A DNA stretch of 64,000 nucleotides from SZUA-36 sp963704855 (lineage in GTDB: Bacteria > Pseudomonadota > Gammaproteobacteria > Xanthomonadales > SZUA-36). The notes under the pieces are model-generated. The model did no database searches. It was not told where the DNA came from and saw nothing but the letters and a program-made list of their open reading frames with translations. Of the stretch, positions 42,118 to 52,154 are shown in pieces; position 1 is the stretch's first letter, and every line of letters starts with the position of its first letter. The DNA is taken from assembly GCA_963704855.1 (NCBI GenBank), contig CAVPHY010000024.1, positions 1 through 64,000 of the forward strand, written 5' to 3'. A program made the translations under genes and the position numbers.

Positions 42118-43782
42118 TCAAAAATGGGCCCCGGGTAAGACCCTGGCGCCCTGCATTTTCACAACCCTGTTAGCGAGTGCAACTGTCGCGGGACGGTGGG
42201 TGATCAGGATGACCGTGCGTTCTTCAAGCAAGTCACTGCATCCGTCAATAAACTCCTCTTCACCCTGTGGGTCGAACATGGCCGTCGCCTCATCGAGGAT
42301 CAGTATAGGCGGATCAAATAACAGTGTTCTGGCCAGTGACAGCCGTTGGCGTTGCCCGCCTGACAAACGCACGCCCTGGTCGCCAATGGTGGTGTCATAG
42401 CCATCGGGCAACTCCACGATAAACTCATGAGCACCGGATACCCGTGCGGCCCGTTCGATGTCCGCCTTGCTGGCCTCGTAACGGCCATAGGCGATATTTT
42501 CCGCCACGCTGCCATTTAGCAGAAGTGTATGTTGTGCGACCAGGCCGACACTGTGGCGTATGGAGTCCATGCTGTACTTGCTGATGTCCTTGCCATCGAT
42601 GGTTATATGTCCGGAAGTGGGTTGGATAAAACGCATCAACAGGTACGCCAACGTACTTTTACCGGAACCATTTAGCCCGGTCAGCGCGATGGTCTCACCG
42701 GCCTTGATTTCAAGATCCATATCCCTCAGCAGGGGGTGGCGACCGGGGTATGCGAAGCTGACCTTTTCGAACCTGATGTGGCCTTTAACCCGCTCCAGTG
42801 GCGGCAGGGCAACCTCGGGTGGTTCGGGTTGTTCGTCGAAGAAATCCACCAGGCGGTCTGCCGCGCTGAGTGCGCGCTGGACCTCACCATAAACATTGGC
42901 CAGGCCAGATACCGGGCGGGTCATCAGCATGGCATACAGTAATAGGCTGACCATGTTGCCGGGGGTGATCTCATGTATTACGACCTGCCTGATCCCCAGC
43001 CAGAGCAATAACAGCAGACCGGCGCCGGCAAGGAAGCCTATCGTGGGTGCGAGTATCGACTGCACGAGTATCTGCCGCCTGGAAAGGATCAACAATTCCT
43101 TGTTGCGCGAATCAAAACGCTGCGCTTCCACTTTCTCACGTCCAAAGGACTTGATCACCGGTAAAAGACCGATATTCTCCTCGACAAAAGAGGTCATACG
43201 TGACCAGGCTTGCACCCAGTCCGTGGCAATCGGACGTATTTTCAGACCGATCAGCTTCATGGCCATGTAGTAAACAGGTAACAGCAGCACGGCAACCAGT
43301 GCGATTTGCAAATCCAGCCGGGTCATAAAATAAAACGCCCCGACTAAGGTCAGCAGCAGCGGTAAAAGTGATACCAGTGTCGTTGTGAGAAAGTTGCTGA
43401 TGATCATGGCATCGTTACTCAACAACGACAGGGACTCCCCTGTCCGGTGTGTCTGCGAGTACCCGATTGGTAATACCTGCATATGTTCATAGACGCGCTT
43501 ACGCAGCTTCGCAGCCATTTTCTCACCGGTATTGCCCACCAGGTAACCGCTACAGAAATTCACCAGGCTTTTAACTGCAATGAGGCCCAGCCACAACAAC
43601 AGGATTCGCTGTATCAAAATAAGATCATTTCCGCCGCCGCCTTCAAGCGCGGCGGAAGCCAGTTTGCCCGCGATCCATGGTTGGGCCAGGGCCGCGAGGC
43701 TATCTGCAGTCAACAATGCCAAAACTAGTAACAAGGTGGCCTGATGGGGTTTGGCATATTGCAGTAAACGGGTGACTTTCAT
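42118..43782 (-). CDS. ABC exporter, fused permease and ATPase (MsbA-like)
   Basis: A 554-residue half-transporter. Six membrane helices fill about residues 15-300 and the nucleotide-binding domain follows: Walker A GLNGSGKSTLAY, signature VRLSGGQRQRLSLAR, Walker B ILILDEATAMFD and H-loop ILITHRPATVA. Its permease matches the lipid A/multidrug exporter class. It works as a dimer exporting lipids, peptides or drugs; the substrate is unknown. It converges with the UDP-glucuronate decarboxylase gene and is divergent from the hybrid kinase gene. Confidence 0.93.
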   Translation of the reverse strand: MKVTRLLQYAKPHQATLLLVLALLTADSLAALAQPWIAGKLASAALEGGGGNDLILIQRILLLWLGLIAVKSLVNFCSGYLVGNTGEKMAAKLRKRVYEHMQVLPIGYSQTHRTGESLSLLSNDAMIISNFLTTTLVSLLPLLLTLVGAFYFMTRLDLQIALVAVLLLPVYYMAMKLIGLKIRPIATDWVQAWSRMTSFVEENIGLLPVIKSFGREKVEAQRFDSRNKELLILSRRQILVQSILAPTIGFLAGAGLLLLLWLGIRQVVIHEITPGNMVSLLLYAMLMTRPVSGLANVYGEVQRALSAADRLVDFFDEQPEPPEVALPPLERVKGHIRFEKVSFAYPGRHPLLRDMDLEIKAGETIALTGLNGSGKSTLAYLLMRFIQPTSGHITIDGKDISKYSMDSIRHSVGLVAQHTLLLNGSVAENIAYGRYEASKADIERAARVSGAHEFIVELPDGYDTTIGDQGVRLSGGQRQRLSLARTLLFDPPILILDEATAMFDPQGEEEFIDGCSDLLEERTVILITHRPATVALANRVVKMQGARVLPGAHF

Positions 43783-43966
43783 GATATGAACACTATACTT
43801 CCAATCCCGTGTTGATGGTGATTGGCTGTTATTATTGCCAGCAGGCAGGTATCGGGGGAATTGACGGAAGTTTTTTAAGCAAACCTGTTATATATTGAGC
43901 TGCCGCTGTCTTTTATCGGTGGGGCTTTTTTTATTCATTTTCACGGTCTAAGACTAAAAGGAAAAA

Positions 43967-46900
43967 ATGCCGGCACCGTTTCGAGTCCTGATCATTGGCG
44001 ATACCTGCACGGATACACTGCTTATCAAAAAGCAACTGTGCAAGCACTGGCCTGCGTTGGTCCTGAAACGAGTGCAGGGTGTGGAAGACCTGCAAACACA
44101 ATTGAAAGAACAAGACTGGGATTGTGTCCTTTTTGACATGGCGACTCCCGGACCTGGTGGACTGAAGGCATTGCGTGTTTTAAAGAAAACCAGGCCCGGA
44201 ACACCGTTTCTTATTATTTCAGACATCGTCAATTTTGAACATGCGATCAGCCTGTTGAAGAATGGTGCCGATGATTTTATAGACAGGGACAATCTCGAAA
44301 GACTCCTGCCGGCGCTGGATATGGCTCGCCTTGGTAACAAGGGTACGGCCCGCCAAACTGGAGATGTGCATGAACTCCGGGAGAGCGAGCGCCGGCTTGG
44401 ACAAGCCCAGTGGCATGCACTGATCAACACCCTGCCCGACCTGGTCTGGTTGAAGGACCGGCAAGGGGCATACCTCGCTTGCAACCACAGGTTTGCACGT
44501 TATCTTGGTGTTGACGAAGAAGAGATAATCGGAAAAACCGACTACGACTTCATGGATCAGCGCCAGGCGGATACCTATCGCAGGCAGGACGAGGAGGCGA
44601 TGTCCAGCGGTGAGCGCTGCGTCAGCGAAGAACAGGTCTTTTTTGCCAAAGATGGACATATCGAGCAGCTTGAAACCATCAAAGTGCCCATGTATCAGCC
44701 CGATGGTAAGCTTTTGGGTGTGCTGGGCGTTGGCCGTGATATCACCCAGCGTAAACTGAACGACGAACTGATGCTACTGCAGACCCGGCGCGCTGAAGCA
44801 ATACAGAAGCTGTCATTGATAGCCGAAAAAAAGGATGAGAAATCTTTTATCGAAGCCAGCCTGGACCTCGTTGAGGATCTCACTAACAGCAATATCTCTT
44901 TTTTGCATTTTTACGTAAGTGAAGACAGGAGCAGCGAATTGACTATGTGGTCGGGTCGGACGCTGGAGGAGTACTTTGAAGCGGACGGGGAGGCACAATA
45001 TCCAGTCGATGAAACAGGTATATGTGCGGATGTGCAGCGCCGGCTTGCCACCGCGATGTTCAATGATTATGCCGATTATGAACACCTACACGGTCTGCCT
45101 GAAGGAAACGCTGAATTGAAACGTATGATCTGCGCGCCGGTAATCGACGATGGCCAGGTGATATTGGTGGTTGGGGTCGGCAACCGGGACAGCGAATACG
45201 GCAGCCTTGATAAAGAAACGGTGCAACTGATTGCCAACGAAGTGTGGCGCATTATACAGCGCCGCCGCCTTGAAAGCAGATCGGCACGCTTCAGCCGGGT
45301 CCTCGAGAACAGCCTGAACGAGATTCTCATTTTTGACGGTAAGACGATGCGCTTCATCGATGTAAACAAGGAGGCGCAAGCCAATTTGGGCTATTCGATG
45401 GAAGAATTGCGAGGCATGACGCCTGTCGATATCCAGCCGCAATTCTCAGCCGGTTCGCTTGCCAGGCTGATCGAGCCGCTGCAAACCGGAGAGCGGCCGG
45501 AATTGATGATCACGACGGTCCACCGCCGTAAAGACCAGACCATGTATCCCGTTGAGATTCACCTCCAGTACATGGTCGAGCATCCACCTGTTTACGTAGC
45601 GGTGGTGCGGGATATAGATGATCGCCTGCGCATGGAGAGCGAGCTGAGCAAACTGGCCCAGGCGGTTGAGCAAAGTCCGGAAAGTATCGTTATCACCAAT
45701 CTCAGGGCCGAGATAGAATACGTCAACGAGGCATTTCTGAAAGCGACCGCGTACACGCGCGAAGAGGTCATAGGCAAGAACCCGCGTTTTCTCCAGTCAG
45801 GCAAGACCCCGCTGGAAACTTACCAGGCCATGTGGGCAGCGCTGAGGGGTGGTGATGCCTGGCAGGGGGAGTTTTTTAATAGGAACAAGCATGGCCAAGA
45901 GTACATTGAACGGGCAATTATCGCACCGATTCGAAGTCTGAGCGGAAAAATCACACACTACGTGGCGGTTAAGGACGACATCACCGAAAAGAAGCAACTG
46001 ACACAGGAGCTCGAAGCCCACCGCCATCGTCTCGAGGAACTGGTTGGAGAGCGCACCGCGCAATTGGCCGAAGCCAGGGAAAGAGCAGAATCCGCCAACA
46101 AGGCCAAAAGCGTTTTCCTCGCCAATATGAGTCATGAAATCCGCACACCGATGAATGCGATTATCGGGCTCGCACACCTGTTGCAGCGGGAGAACCCAAG
46201 AAAGGATCAGGCTATCCGCCTGGCGAAGATAGAAGCTTCAGCAGGACATTTGCTGTCGATAATCAATGATATTCTTGATCTCTCAAAGATCGAAGCCGGA
46301 AAACTGACGCTGGAACAATCGAATTTCAGCCTCGGTGAGCTTTTCGGCCACATCAAGTCACTGTTCCGCGAGGAACTTTTAGCCAAGGGCCTGACGATTG
46401 AACTGGATACGGGTGATACCCCGCCCTGGCTTAGGGGTGATGCAACCCGTTTGCGCCAGGCGTTGTTTAACTATGTTGGAAATGCAATCAAGTTCACCGA
46501 GCAGGGGACCCTCTATCTGCGTGCCCGTAAACTGCAGGATACAGGCAGCAGCGTATTGGTTCGGTTTGAAGTGCGAGATACGGGTATAGGTGTTCCAGCC
46601 AATATACTCCCCGGCCTGTTTCAGGCATTTGAACAGGCGGACCCCTCCACCACCCGTGTTCATGGCGGTACAGGGCTGGGGCTGGCCATAACCCGCCGCT
46701 TGGTACTGATGATGGGTGGCGAGGTGGGGGCCGAAAGCGAGTTGGGTGAGGGCAGCACATTCTGGTTTACCGCCTGGCTTGGTCACGGTCATGGTCACCT
46801 GCCGGTCAGGTCTTCCGGTGTCGTGGTCGATGCCGAGCGTCTTTTAAGGGAACACCATACCGGCTCAAGGATACTGCTCGCTGAAGATAACGCCATTAAC

Positions 46901-47671
46901 CTGGAAGTTGCGGTGGCCCTGCTATCCAGTGTGGGTATGGTTGTGGACACCGCCCAGAATGGCCGCGCGGCCGTGGCAATGGCGCGCGCGAACGATTATG
47001 ACCTGATATTGATGGATGTACAGATGCCCGAAGTGGATGGTCTGGAAGCAACACGCCTGATACGTTCCGCCACCGGGCCAAGAGCGGTCAATGCGAATAC
47101 ACCCATCCTGGCCATGACGGCTAACGTGTTTAAAGAAGACCGCACGGCCTGTATGCAGGCGGGCATGGAAGGCTTTATCGGCAAGCCCGTTGAGCCAGGC
47201 GATTTGTTTTCTACTATTATCAAGTGGTTGCAGAACCGGAAGGATGCCGCCACACATTCGGTCGAACCCAATGAACTAACGGGCACTGGTGATCCGGAAG
47301 CCCCGGGTGAACCCCCTCAGCCTGAAAGCATAACTTCCACCATAGCGGCAGTTGATCCCGAAGCGCTCAATCGAATATTTGCCGACGACCTGGCAATGCA
47401 ACGGGAGGTATTGCACAAGTTCGCGTCCCAACTGGAGGATATCTTCGCTGAGTTTAATACCGCTATCGGGCAAGGCGATATTGAGGGTGTCAGGTTTCAA
47501 AGCCATAAACTGAAATCTTCTGCACGAACGGTAGGCGCGGATTCACTGGCCGATTTGTGTTCTGCCCTTGAGTCGGCCGCCAGGAATACAGAATGGACCG
47601 AAATCAATGCACTTGCCGTTGACATGCAGTCGGCTGTCGAGCGCGTCAAGGATTACGTCAGGACGTTTTAA
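43967..47671 (+). CDS. Hybrid sensor histidine kinase, REC-PAS-GAF-PAS-PAS-HisKA-HATPase-REC-Hpt
   Basis: A 1234-residue multidomain kinase. In order: receiver (about 4-120, Asp57 in CVLFDMATPG), PAS (about 145-262, DLVWLKDRQGAYLACN), GAF (about 300-430), PAS (about 445-560), PAS with PAC (about 565-685), coiled coil (about 690-725), HisKA with MSHEIRTPMNAIIG, HATPase with NAIKFTEQGT and GTGLGLAIT, receiver (YDLILMDVQMPEVDG) and an Hpt domain with the phospho-histidine in SHKLKSSARTVGA. All phosphorelay residues are present. It is soluble, with no membrane helix, so it senses a cytoplasmic or diffusible signal. No response regulator gene is adjacent. AAAAGGAAAAA precedes the start. Confidence 0.95.
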   Translation: MPAPFRVLIIGDTCTDTLLIKKQLCKHWPALVLKRVQGVEDLQTQLKEQDWDCVLFDMATPGPGGLKALRVLKKTRPGTPFLIISDIVNFEHAISLLKNGADDFIDRDNLERLLPALDMARLGNKGTARQTGDVHELRESERRLGQAQWHALINTLPDLVWLKDRQGAYLACNHRFARYLGVDEEEIIGKTDYDFMDQRQADTYRRQDEEAMSSGERCVSEEQVFFAKDGHIEQLETIKVPMYQPDGKLLGVLGVGRDITQRKLNDELMLLQTRRAEAIQKLSLIAEKKDEKSFIEASLDLVEDLTNSNISFLHFYVSEDRSSELTMWSGRTLEEYFEADGEAQYPVDETGICADVQRRLATAMFNDYADYEHLHGLPEGNAELKRMICAPVIDDGQVILVVGVGNRDSEYGSLDKETVQLIANEVWRIIQRRRLESRSARFSRVLENSLNEILIFDGKTMRFIDVNKEAQANLGYSMEELRGMTPVDIQPQFSAGSLARLIEPLQTGERPELMITTVHRRKDQTMYPVEIHLQYMVEHPPVYVAVVRDIDDRLRMESELSKLAQAVEQSPESIVITNLRAEIEYVNEAFLKATAYTREEVIGKNPRFLQSGKTPLETYQAMWAALRGGDAWQGEFFNRNKHGQEYIERAIIAPIRSLSGKITHYVAVKDDITEKKQLTQELEAHRHRLEELVGERTAQLAEARERAESANKAKSVFLANMSHEIRTPMNAIIGLAHLLQRENPRKDQAIRLAKIEASAGHLLSIINDILDLSKIEAGKLTLEQSNFSLGELFGHIKSLFREELLAKGLTIELDTGDTPPWLRGDATRLRQALFNYVGNAIKFTEQGTLYLRARKLQDTGSSVLVRFEVRDTGIGVPANILPGLFQAFEQADPSTTRVHGGTGLGLAITRRLVLMMGGEVGAESELGEGSTFWFTAWLGHGHGHLPVRSSGVVVDAERLLREHHTGSRILLAEDNAINLEVAVALLSSVGMVVDTAQNGRAAVAMARANDYDLILMDVQMPEVDGLEATRLIRSATGPRAVNANTPILAMTANVFKEDRTACMQAGMEGFIGKPVEPGDLFSTIIKWLQNRKDAATHSVEPNELTGTGDPEAPGEPPQPESITSTIAAVDPEALNRIFADDLAMQREVLHKFASQLEDIFAEFNTAIGQGDIEGVRFQSHKLKSSARTVGADSLADLCSALESAARNTEWTEINALAVDMQSAVERVKDYVRTF

Positions 47672-47693
47672 GCCAGTGCCAAAGAGCACCTGT

Positions 47694-50378
47694 TCACGAT
47701 GCTCGCGGCCGGACGATCCACGCAAGGAGCTTTCTGGATTCTTCGAGGAGTAATACGGAACTGGCCACCAGTGTCGCCAGCATCCAGTCGTCAAACGTGA
47801 GCTTTTCAACGTTGAAAATTGCATGCGCTGGAGTCCATTGCACCGCCAGGACCTGTAATATGACCACGCCGGCGAGAGCCAGCCACAACACGCGGTTACG
47901 GAAGAAGTTGGCGCGGAAGGTTGTCTGCCGATCAGCGCGTGCGTTGAAGGCGTTGAACACCTGGAACAACACGAAAGTGGTGAAGGCCAGGCTTTGTGCA
48001 TGGAGTGCAGAACCGCTCTGCAAACCCCACCACAGCATGCCGAGAGTTCCGACCATCATGGTTGCACCGTAAGCCGTCAATTTGCCAAAACGGCGCAAAT
48101 TCAGAATCCGGTCAGCAGGCTTGCGCGGGGGGCCGGACATGGTGTCCGGATGTGCCGGGTCCAGACCCAATGCCATCGCGGGTGGTCCGTCCATGATGAT
48201 ATTGACCCACAATAGCTGGATGGGGGTAAACGGCAGGGGCAGCCCGAGGAAGGGGGCTACCAGCACGGTCAAAATCGCGCCGATATTGGTAGAGAGCTGG
48301 AAGCGTACGAATTTGACGATGTTATCGTAAATCGTTCGGCCTTCCTTAACCGCTTTGACAATCGTGGCGAAGTTGTCATCGGTCAGCACCATCGTTGCCG
48401 CTTCCCTGGCCACGGCCGTACCATTGAGGCCCATGGCCACACCGATATCAGCGGTCTTGAGTGCCGGTGCATCGTTGACGCCATCCCCGGTCATCGCAGT
48501 GATGTGACCCTTTGCCTTGAGCGCGAGCACGATACGTACCTTTTGCTCCGGCGTGGCGCGGGTGAAAACACCCATCCCATCAATCCCCTCGGCCAACTGG
48601 GTATCGCTCATGGCATCAAGCTCAGCATTGGTAACAACCGTACCGATAATGCCCAATTCGCGCGCGATGGCCGTGGCCGTGGTCTTTTGATCCCCGGTGA
48701 TCATTTTTATCGAGATCCCGGCCTCGTGACAAAGCGCGATCGCGTCGCGGGCCTCAGGCCTGGGGGGGTCCATCAGACCCACCAAGCCGGTGAATACGAG
48801 ATCTTTCACAAACACGAACAGATTGCCGTTTGGCTCAAAATCCCGAACCGGCATTTCCGCCCAGGCTATAGCCAGGACCCGGAGACCGGTGTTTGCCATT
48901 TGCTCGTTTACTTGTTCAATACGTTCACGCTGTGCGGCGTCCAGGGGCTGATCACCACTTTTGCCATAAACCATATCGCAGTTGTCCAGCAGGACATCCG
49001 GGGCGCCCTTGACCATGATCCGCACACGCTCACCGACAAGGTGAAACGTTGCCTGGTATTTGTGCTCAGAATCAAAGGGTATTTCGGCAATACGTGGATA
49101 ACGGAGTCGCAGTTTGACAGGGTCGAGCCCCGCCTTCATCGCAACCGAAAGCAGGGCCCCCTCCATCGGATCACCGATGACCCCACCGGCGCGCAACTCG
49201 GAGTCGTTACAAAGTGCGGATGGGATCAACAGGGCCTCCAGATCCGGCAGGCCGGGTTCACTACCGCTGATCTCGCCTGCAGTATCGTACCCCTCACCGC
49301 TGACCTGGAGATGCCGGCCATCGGAATAAAGCTGGCGAGCCGTCATCTGGTTGACGGTCAATGTGCCGGTTTTGTCGGTGCATATCACGGAGGTACAACC
49401 GAGCGTTTCAACCGCGGCCAGGCGTTTCACAATGGCCTGGTTACGCGCCATGCGCTGCAGGCCGACTGCCAGTGTCACCGTTACCACGGCCGGCAGGCCT
49501 TCCGGGATGGCCGCCACGGCCAGCGCTATTGCCGTCAGGACCATGTTGACCCAGGGTTCCCCGCGCAGCAGACCGGCGAGTAGCATGAATGCAACCACGA
49601 CACCCGCGATCAGTGCAAGCCGGTTGCCCAGGTGATCCAGCTGTCTCTGCAGCGGTGTTGGCGACTCCCCGGCTTCCCCCAACATACCTGCCAGCAAGCC
49701 CAGTTCCGTTCGCATACCGGTGGCGGTCACGACCATTTCAGAGCGGCCGCGGGTGACGACGGTGTTCATGTAAAAAAGGTTGGCGCGCTCCGCCAGTGGT
49801 ACATCGCGACCAGGCAACGAGTCCACACTCTTGCCAACGGTTCGGGATTCTCCGGTCAGGGCAGACTCATCGACCTCAAAACTGTGCGCAGCAATCACGC
49901 GGCCATCGGCTGGCACCCTGTCTCCGGAACCCAGCAATACGATATCCCCGGGAACAAGCCGATCGGCGGCGAGCGTCATCGTTTTGCCATCACGGCGAAC
50001 TTCTGCCGTCGGCGCGAGCATTTTCTTCAACGCTGCGAGTGACTGTTCGGCGCGGTGTTCCTGGGAAAACCCCAGGAAAGCATTTATCAGGACCACGGCC
50101 AGGATCACCACGGCGTCGGTCAGGTCTCCGATAACGGCAGCGAGTACCGCCGCACCGATCAATACCTGGATAAGCACGCCTTTAAACTGGTCAGCCAGCA
50201 ACAGCCAGCGACTTCTTGGCGGGCCTTCTTCAAGTTGATTGGGGCCATAATGCGCAAGGCGGGCAGCAGCTTCTTCAGAACCAAGTCCGGTGACCGGGTC
50301 AACGCCAAGCCGTTGTGTCGCCTCGGTGGCACTGACCTGGTGCCAGGCATCGGCCGTGGTGTTAGTTTCAATCATCAC
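47694..50378 (-). CDS. P2-type cation-transporting ATPase
   Basis: An 894-residue ion pump with cation ATPase N-terminal domain (VSATEATQRLGVDP), actuator TGES loop (SALTGESRTV), phosphorylation motif ICTDKTGTLTVNQ, hinge MTGDGVNDAPALK and ten membrane helices. M4 has AAIPEGLPAVV as in SERCA-type calcium pumps. Compared from memory with SERCA, the M5 glutamate is alanine (STNIGAIL) and the M6 Thr of VTDG is Met (WVNIIMDG), so calcium site I looks lost while site II residues remain. Calcium, or another cation, is exported or exchanged with protons. Convergent with the hybrid kinase gene. Confidence 0.92.
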   Translation of the reverse strand: MMIETNTTADAWHQVSATEATQRLGVDPVTGLGSEEAAARLAHYGPNQLEEGPPRSRWLLLADQFKGVLIQVLIGAAVLAAVIGDLTDAVVILAVVLINAFLGFSQEHRAEQSLAALKKMLAPTAEVRRDGKTMTLAADRLVPGDIVLLGSGDRVPADGRVIAAHSFEVDESALTGESRTVGKSVDSLPGRDVPLAERANLFYMNTVVTRGRSEMVVTATGMRTELGLLAGMLGEAGESPTPLQRQLDHLGNRLALIAGVVVAFMLLAGLLRGEPWVNMVLTAIALAVAAIPEGLPAVVTVTLAVGLQRMARNQAIVKRLAAVETLGCTSVICTDKTGTLTVNQMTARQLYSDGRHLQVSGEGYDTAGEISGSEPGLPDLEALLIPSALCNDSELRAGGVIGDPMEGALLSVAMKAGLDPVKLRLRYPRIAEIPFDSEHKYQATFHLVGERVRIMVKGAPDVLLDNCDMVYGKSGDQPLDAAQRERIEQVNEQMANTGLRVLAIAWAEMPVRDFEPNGNLFVFVKDLVFTGLVGLMDPPRPEARDAIALCHEAGISIKMITGDQKTTATAIARELGIIGTVVTNAELDAMSDTQLAEGIDGMGVFTRATPEQKVRIVLALKAKGHITAMTGDGVNDAPALKTADIGVAMGLNGTAVAREAATMVLTDDNFATIVKAVKEGRTIYDNIVKFVRFQLSTNIGAILTVLVAPFLGLPLPFTPIQLLWVNIIMDGPPAMALGLDPAHPDTMSGPPRKPADRILNLRRFGKLTAYGATMMVGTLGMLWWGLQSGSALHAQSLAFTTFVLFQVFNAFNARADRQTTFRANFFRNRVLWLALAGVVILQVLAVQWTPAHAIFNVEKLTFDDWMLATLVASSVLLLEESRKLLAWIVRPRAS

Positions 50379-50434
50379 GTTGGATTGTAAGGCATATGGG
50401 TGTAATCGGACACTTGTATCCCGTGGTATCGAGT

Positions 50435-52009
50435 TCAGATGCTTTCTTTTGTAAGTTCACCATTCACCAGGCGATAAATCCCCAATGGGTTTGCGTTCTT
50501 CAAGGCGGGCGGTAACAAGATGTCCGGGGTATCCTGGTAGGCCACAAAACGGGCGAAGCGTGAAATGGCGCCGGTGCCAACGCTGGTGGCTGCAGTGACG
50601 GACGATGCCGGGTAAGGTCCACCATGCTGTTGTGACGGGCACACCTCGACACCGGTCGGATAACCGTTACAGATGACCCGGCCGACTTTTTGCTCAAGTA
50701 CATTGTAGAGTTTTTCTGCGAGTTCCATGTCCTCGTCGGCATGAACGCTGGCGGTCAGATTGCCGTTCAGGTTTTCAGCGATCTCAATTATCTGCGCTTC
50801 GTTTTCACATACGACGTACAGGGTTACCGGGCCGAATACTTCTTCCGACAGCATCTTATCAGCTAAAAAATCCTTGCCGCTGGTCTTAAATACGGCGTTT
50901 GGTGGGGTCATGCTGCCGGCCTCAAACTCGGCCCTGTTAAGCCATTCAAGCTGCGGGTGGTTGTTCAGGTTTTCGAGACCCGCTTGCAACGACGCAGCAA
51001 TCTGGCGATTGAGCAGGTAGCCACGGGGAGCTTCGGATAATCTGGTTTTTAGCGTCTTTTCGAAAACCTCGTTGGCAGCTGAAACCACGATACCTGGCGA
51101 AGTGCAGAACTGGCCGGTACCCATGCACACCGATCCACTCAGACCCGCAGCGATGTTTTCAGCCTGTGCCTGCAGCGTGTTTGGACCGACAAACAGCGGG
51201 TTGATGCTGCCCATTTCCGCGTATACCGGAATCGGTTGAGGGCGCGCTGCGGCAATATCCATCAGTGTCCGGCCACCACCTGCTGAACCGGTAAAGCCGA
51301 CTGCCTTTATAAGCGGGTGTTTTACCAGGCCAGTACCCAGTGCGTTACCTGCACCTTGCAACAGGGAGAACGTGCCTGCGGGGACACCACATTTTTCTAT
51401 CGCCCTCGCAACGGCATGAGCGAATAACTCCGATGTCGCAGGATGGGCAGGATGGCCTTTAACAATGACGGGGTTTCCGGCAGCGAGGGCAGACGCGGTA
51501 TCACCACCCAGCGTACTGAAGGCAAAAGGAAAATTGGACGCGCCAAATACTGCAACGGGCCCGATGGCCTGCATCATGCGGCGCAAATCGGGTTTCGGCA
51601 CCGGCGCGCGATCGGGTATGGCTGTATCGATACTGGCCTGTACCCACTCACCTTTTGTCACCAACTCGGCAAAGGCGCGAAGCTGGCTGCAGGTACGACC
51701 GCGCTCTCCGGTGAGACGGGCCTGGCCAAGGGCGGTCTCAGAGTCACAAACCTCTAAGAGCTGATCTCCCAGCGCCTCGATTTCATCGGCGATGGTGTTA
51801 AGGAATACCCCGATGGTTTCACCATCCAGCTTACGGTACTTCTGAAATGCACTTGTTGCAGCGAGGGCAGCCTGTTCCGTCTCATCCGGCCCGCATGAAG
51901 CAAAACTGTACATGGAAGTTCTGCTATAGGGATTGAACGATTGGAAAGTTTCACCTGTGGGATTTAACCAGCGTCCCGCGATATAGGACCGCCCTGTAAT
52001 CTGGATCAT
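50435..52009 (-). CDS. NADP-type aldehyde dehydrogenase (2,5-dioxovalerate dehydrogenase-like)
   Basis: A 524-residue aldehyde dehydrogenase. Catalytic Cys is in MGTGQFCTSPGIVV and the general-base Glu in PVYAEMGSINPLFVG; FGASNFPFAFSTLGGDTASALAAGNPVIVKGHPAHP (residues about 155-190) is the nucleotide-binding part typical of alpha-ketoglutaric semialdehyde/2,5-dioxovalerate dehydrogenases. The family acts in pentose, hexuronate or hydroxyproline degradation. No related pathway gene is adjacent. It follows 56 bases after the ATPase start on the same strand. Confidence 0.93.
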   Translation of the reverse strand: MIQITGRSYIAGRWLNPTGETFQSFNPYSRTSMYSFASCGPDETEQAALAATSAFQKYRKLDGETIGVFLNTIADEIEALGDQLLEVCDSETALGQARLTGERGRTCSQLRAFAELVTKGEWVQASIDTAIPDRAPVPKPDLRRMMQAIGPVAVFGASNFPFAFSTLGGDTASALAAGNPVIVKGHPAHPATSELFAHAVARAIEKCGVPAGTFSLLQGAGNALGTGLVKHPLIKAVGFTGSAGGGRTLMDIAAARPQPIPVYAEMGSINPLFVGPNTLQAQAENIAAGLSGSVCMGTGQFCTSPGIVVSAANEVFEKTLKTRLSEAPRGYLLNRQIAASLQAGLENLNNHPQLEWLNRAEFEAGSMTPPNAVFKTSGKDFLADKMLSEEVFGPVTLYVVCENEAQIIEIAENLNGNLTASVHADEDMELAEKLYNVLEQKVGRVICNGYPTGVEVCPSQQHGGPYPASSVTAATSVGTGAISRFARFVAYQDTPDILLPPALKNANPLGIYRLVNGELTKESI

Positions 52010-52154
52010 GGTTCAATTCTCTTGGTATAGAATACGGTGGTTTAAACGGGACTATCGCGGCAAAGCTTTTTCATCGGATAAGCGATGGGGAATTGCCAGT
52101 AGACCCAAAGTTTGCAAATATAGCAGTTTCAGCCCTGCCGGTCGTTAACTGTCC

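Noticed and set aside
48504..49583. 359-codon + strand ORF
   Set aside because: It lies entirely antisense to the P-type ATPase, whose motifs are intact. The product is low in recognisable structure and rich in His/Gln/Arg, typical of a shadow frame.
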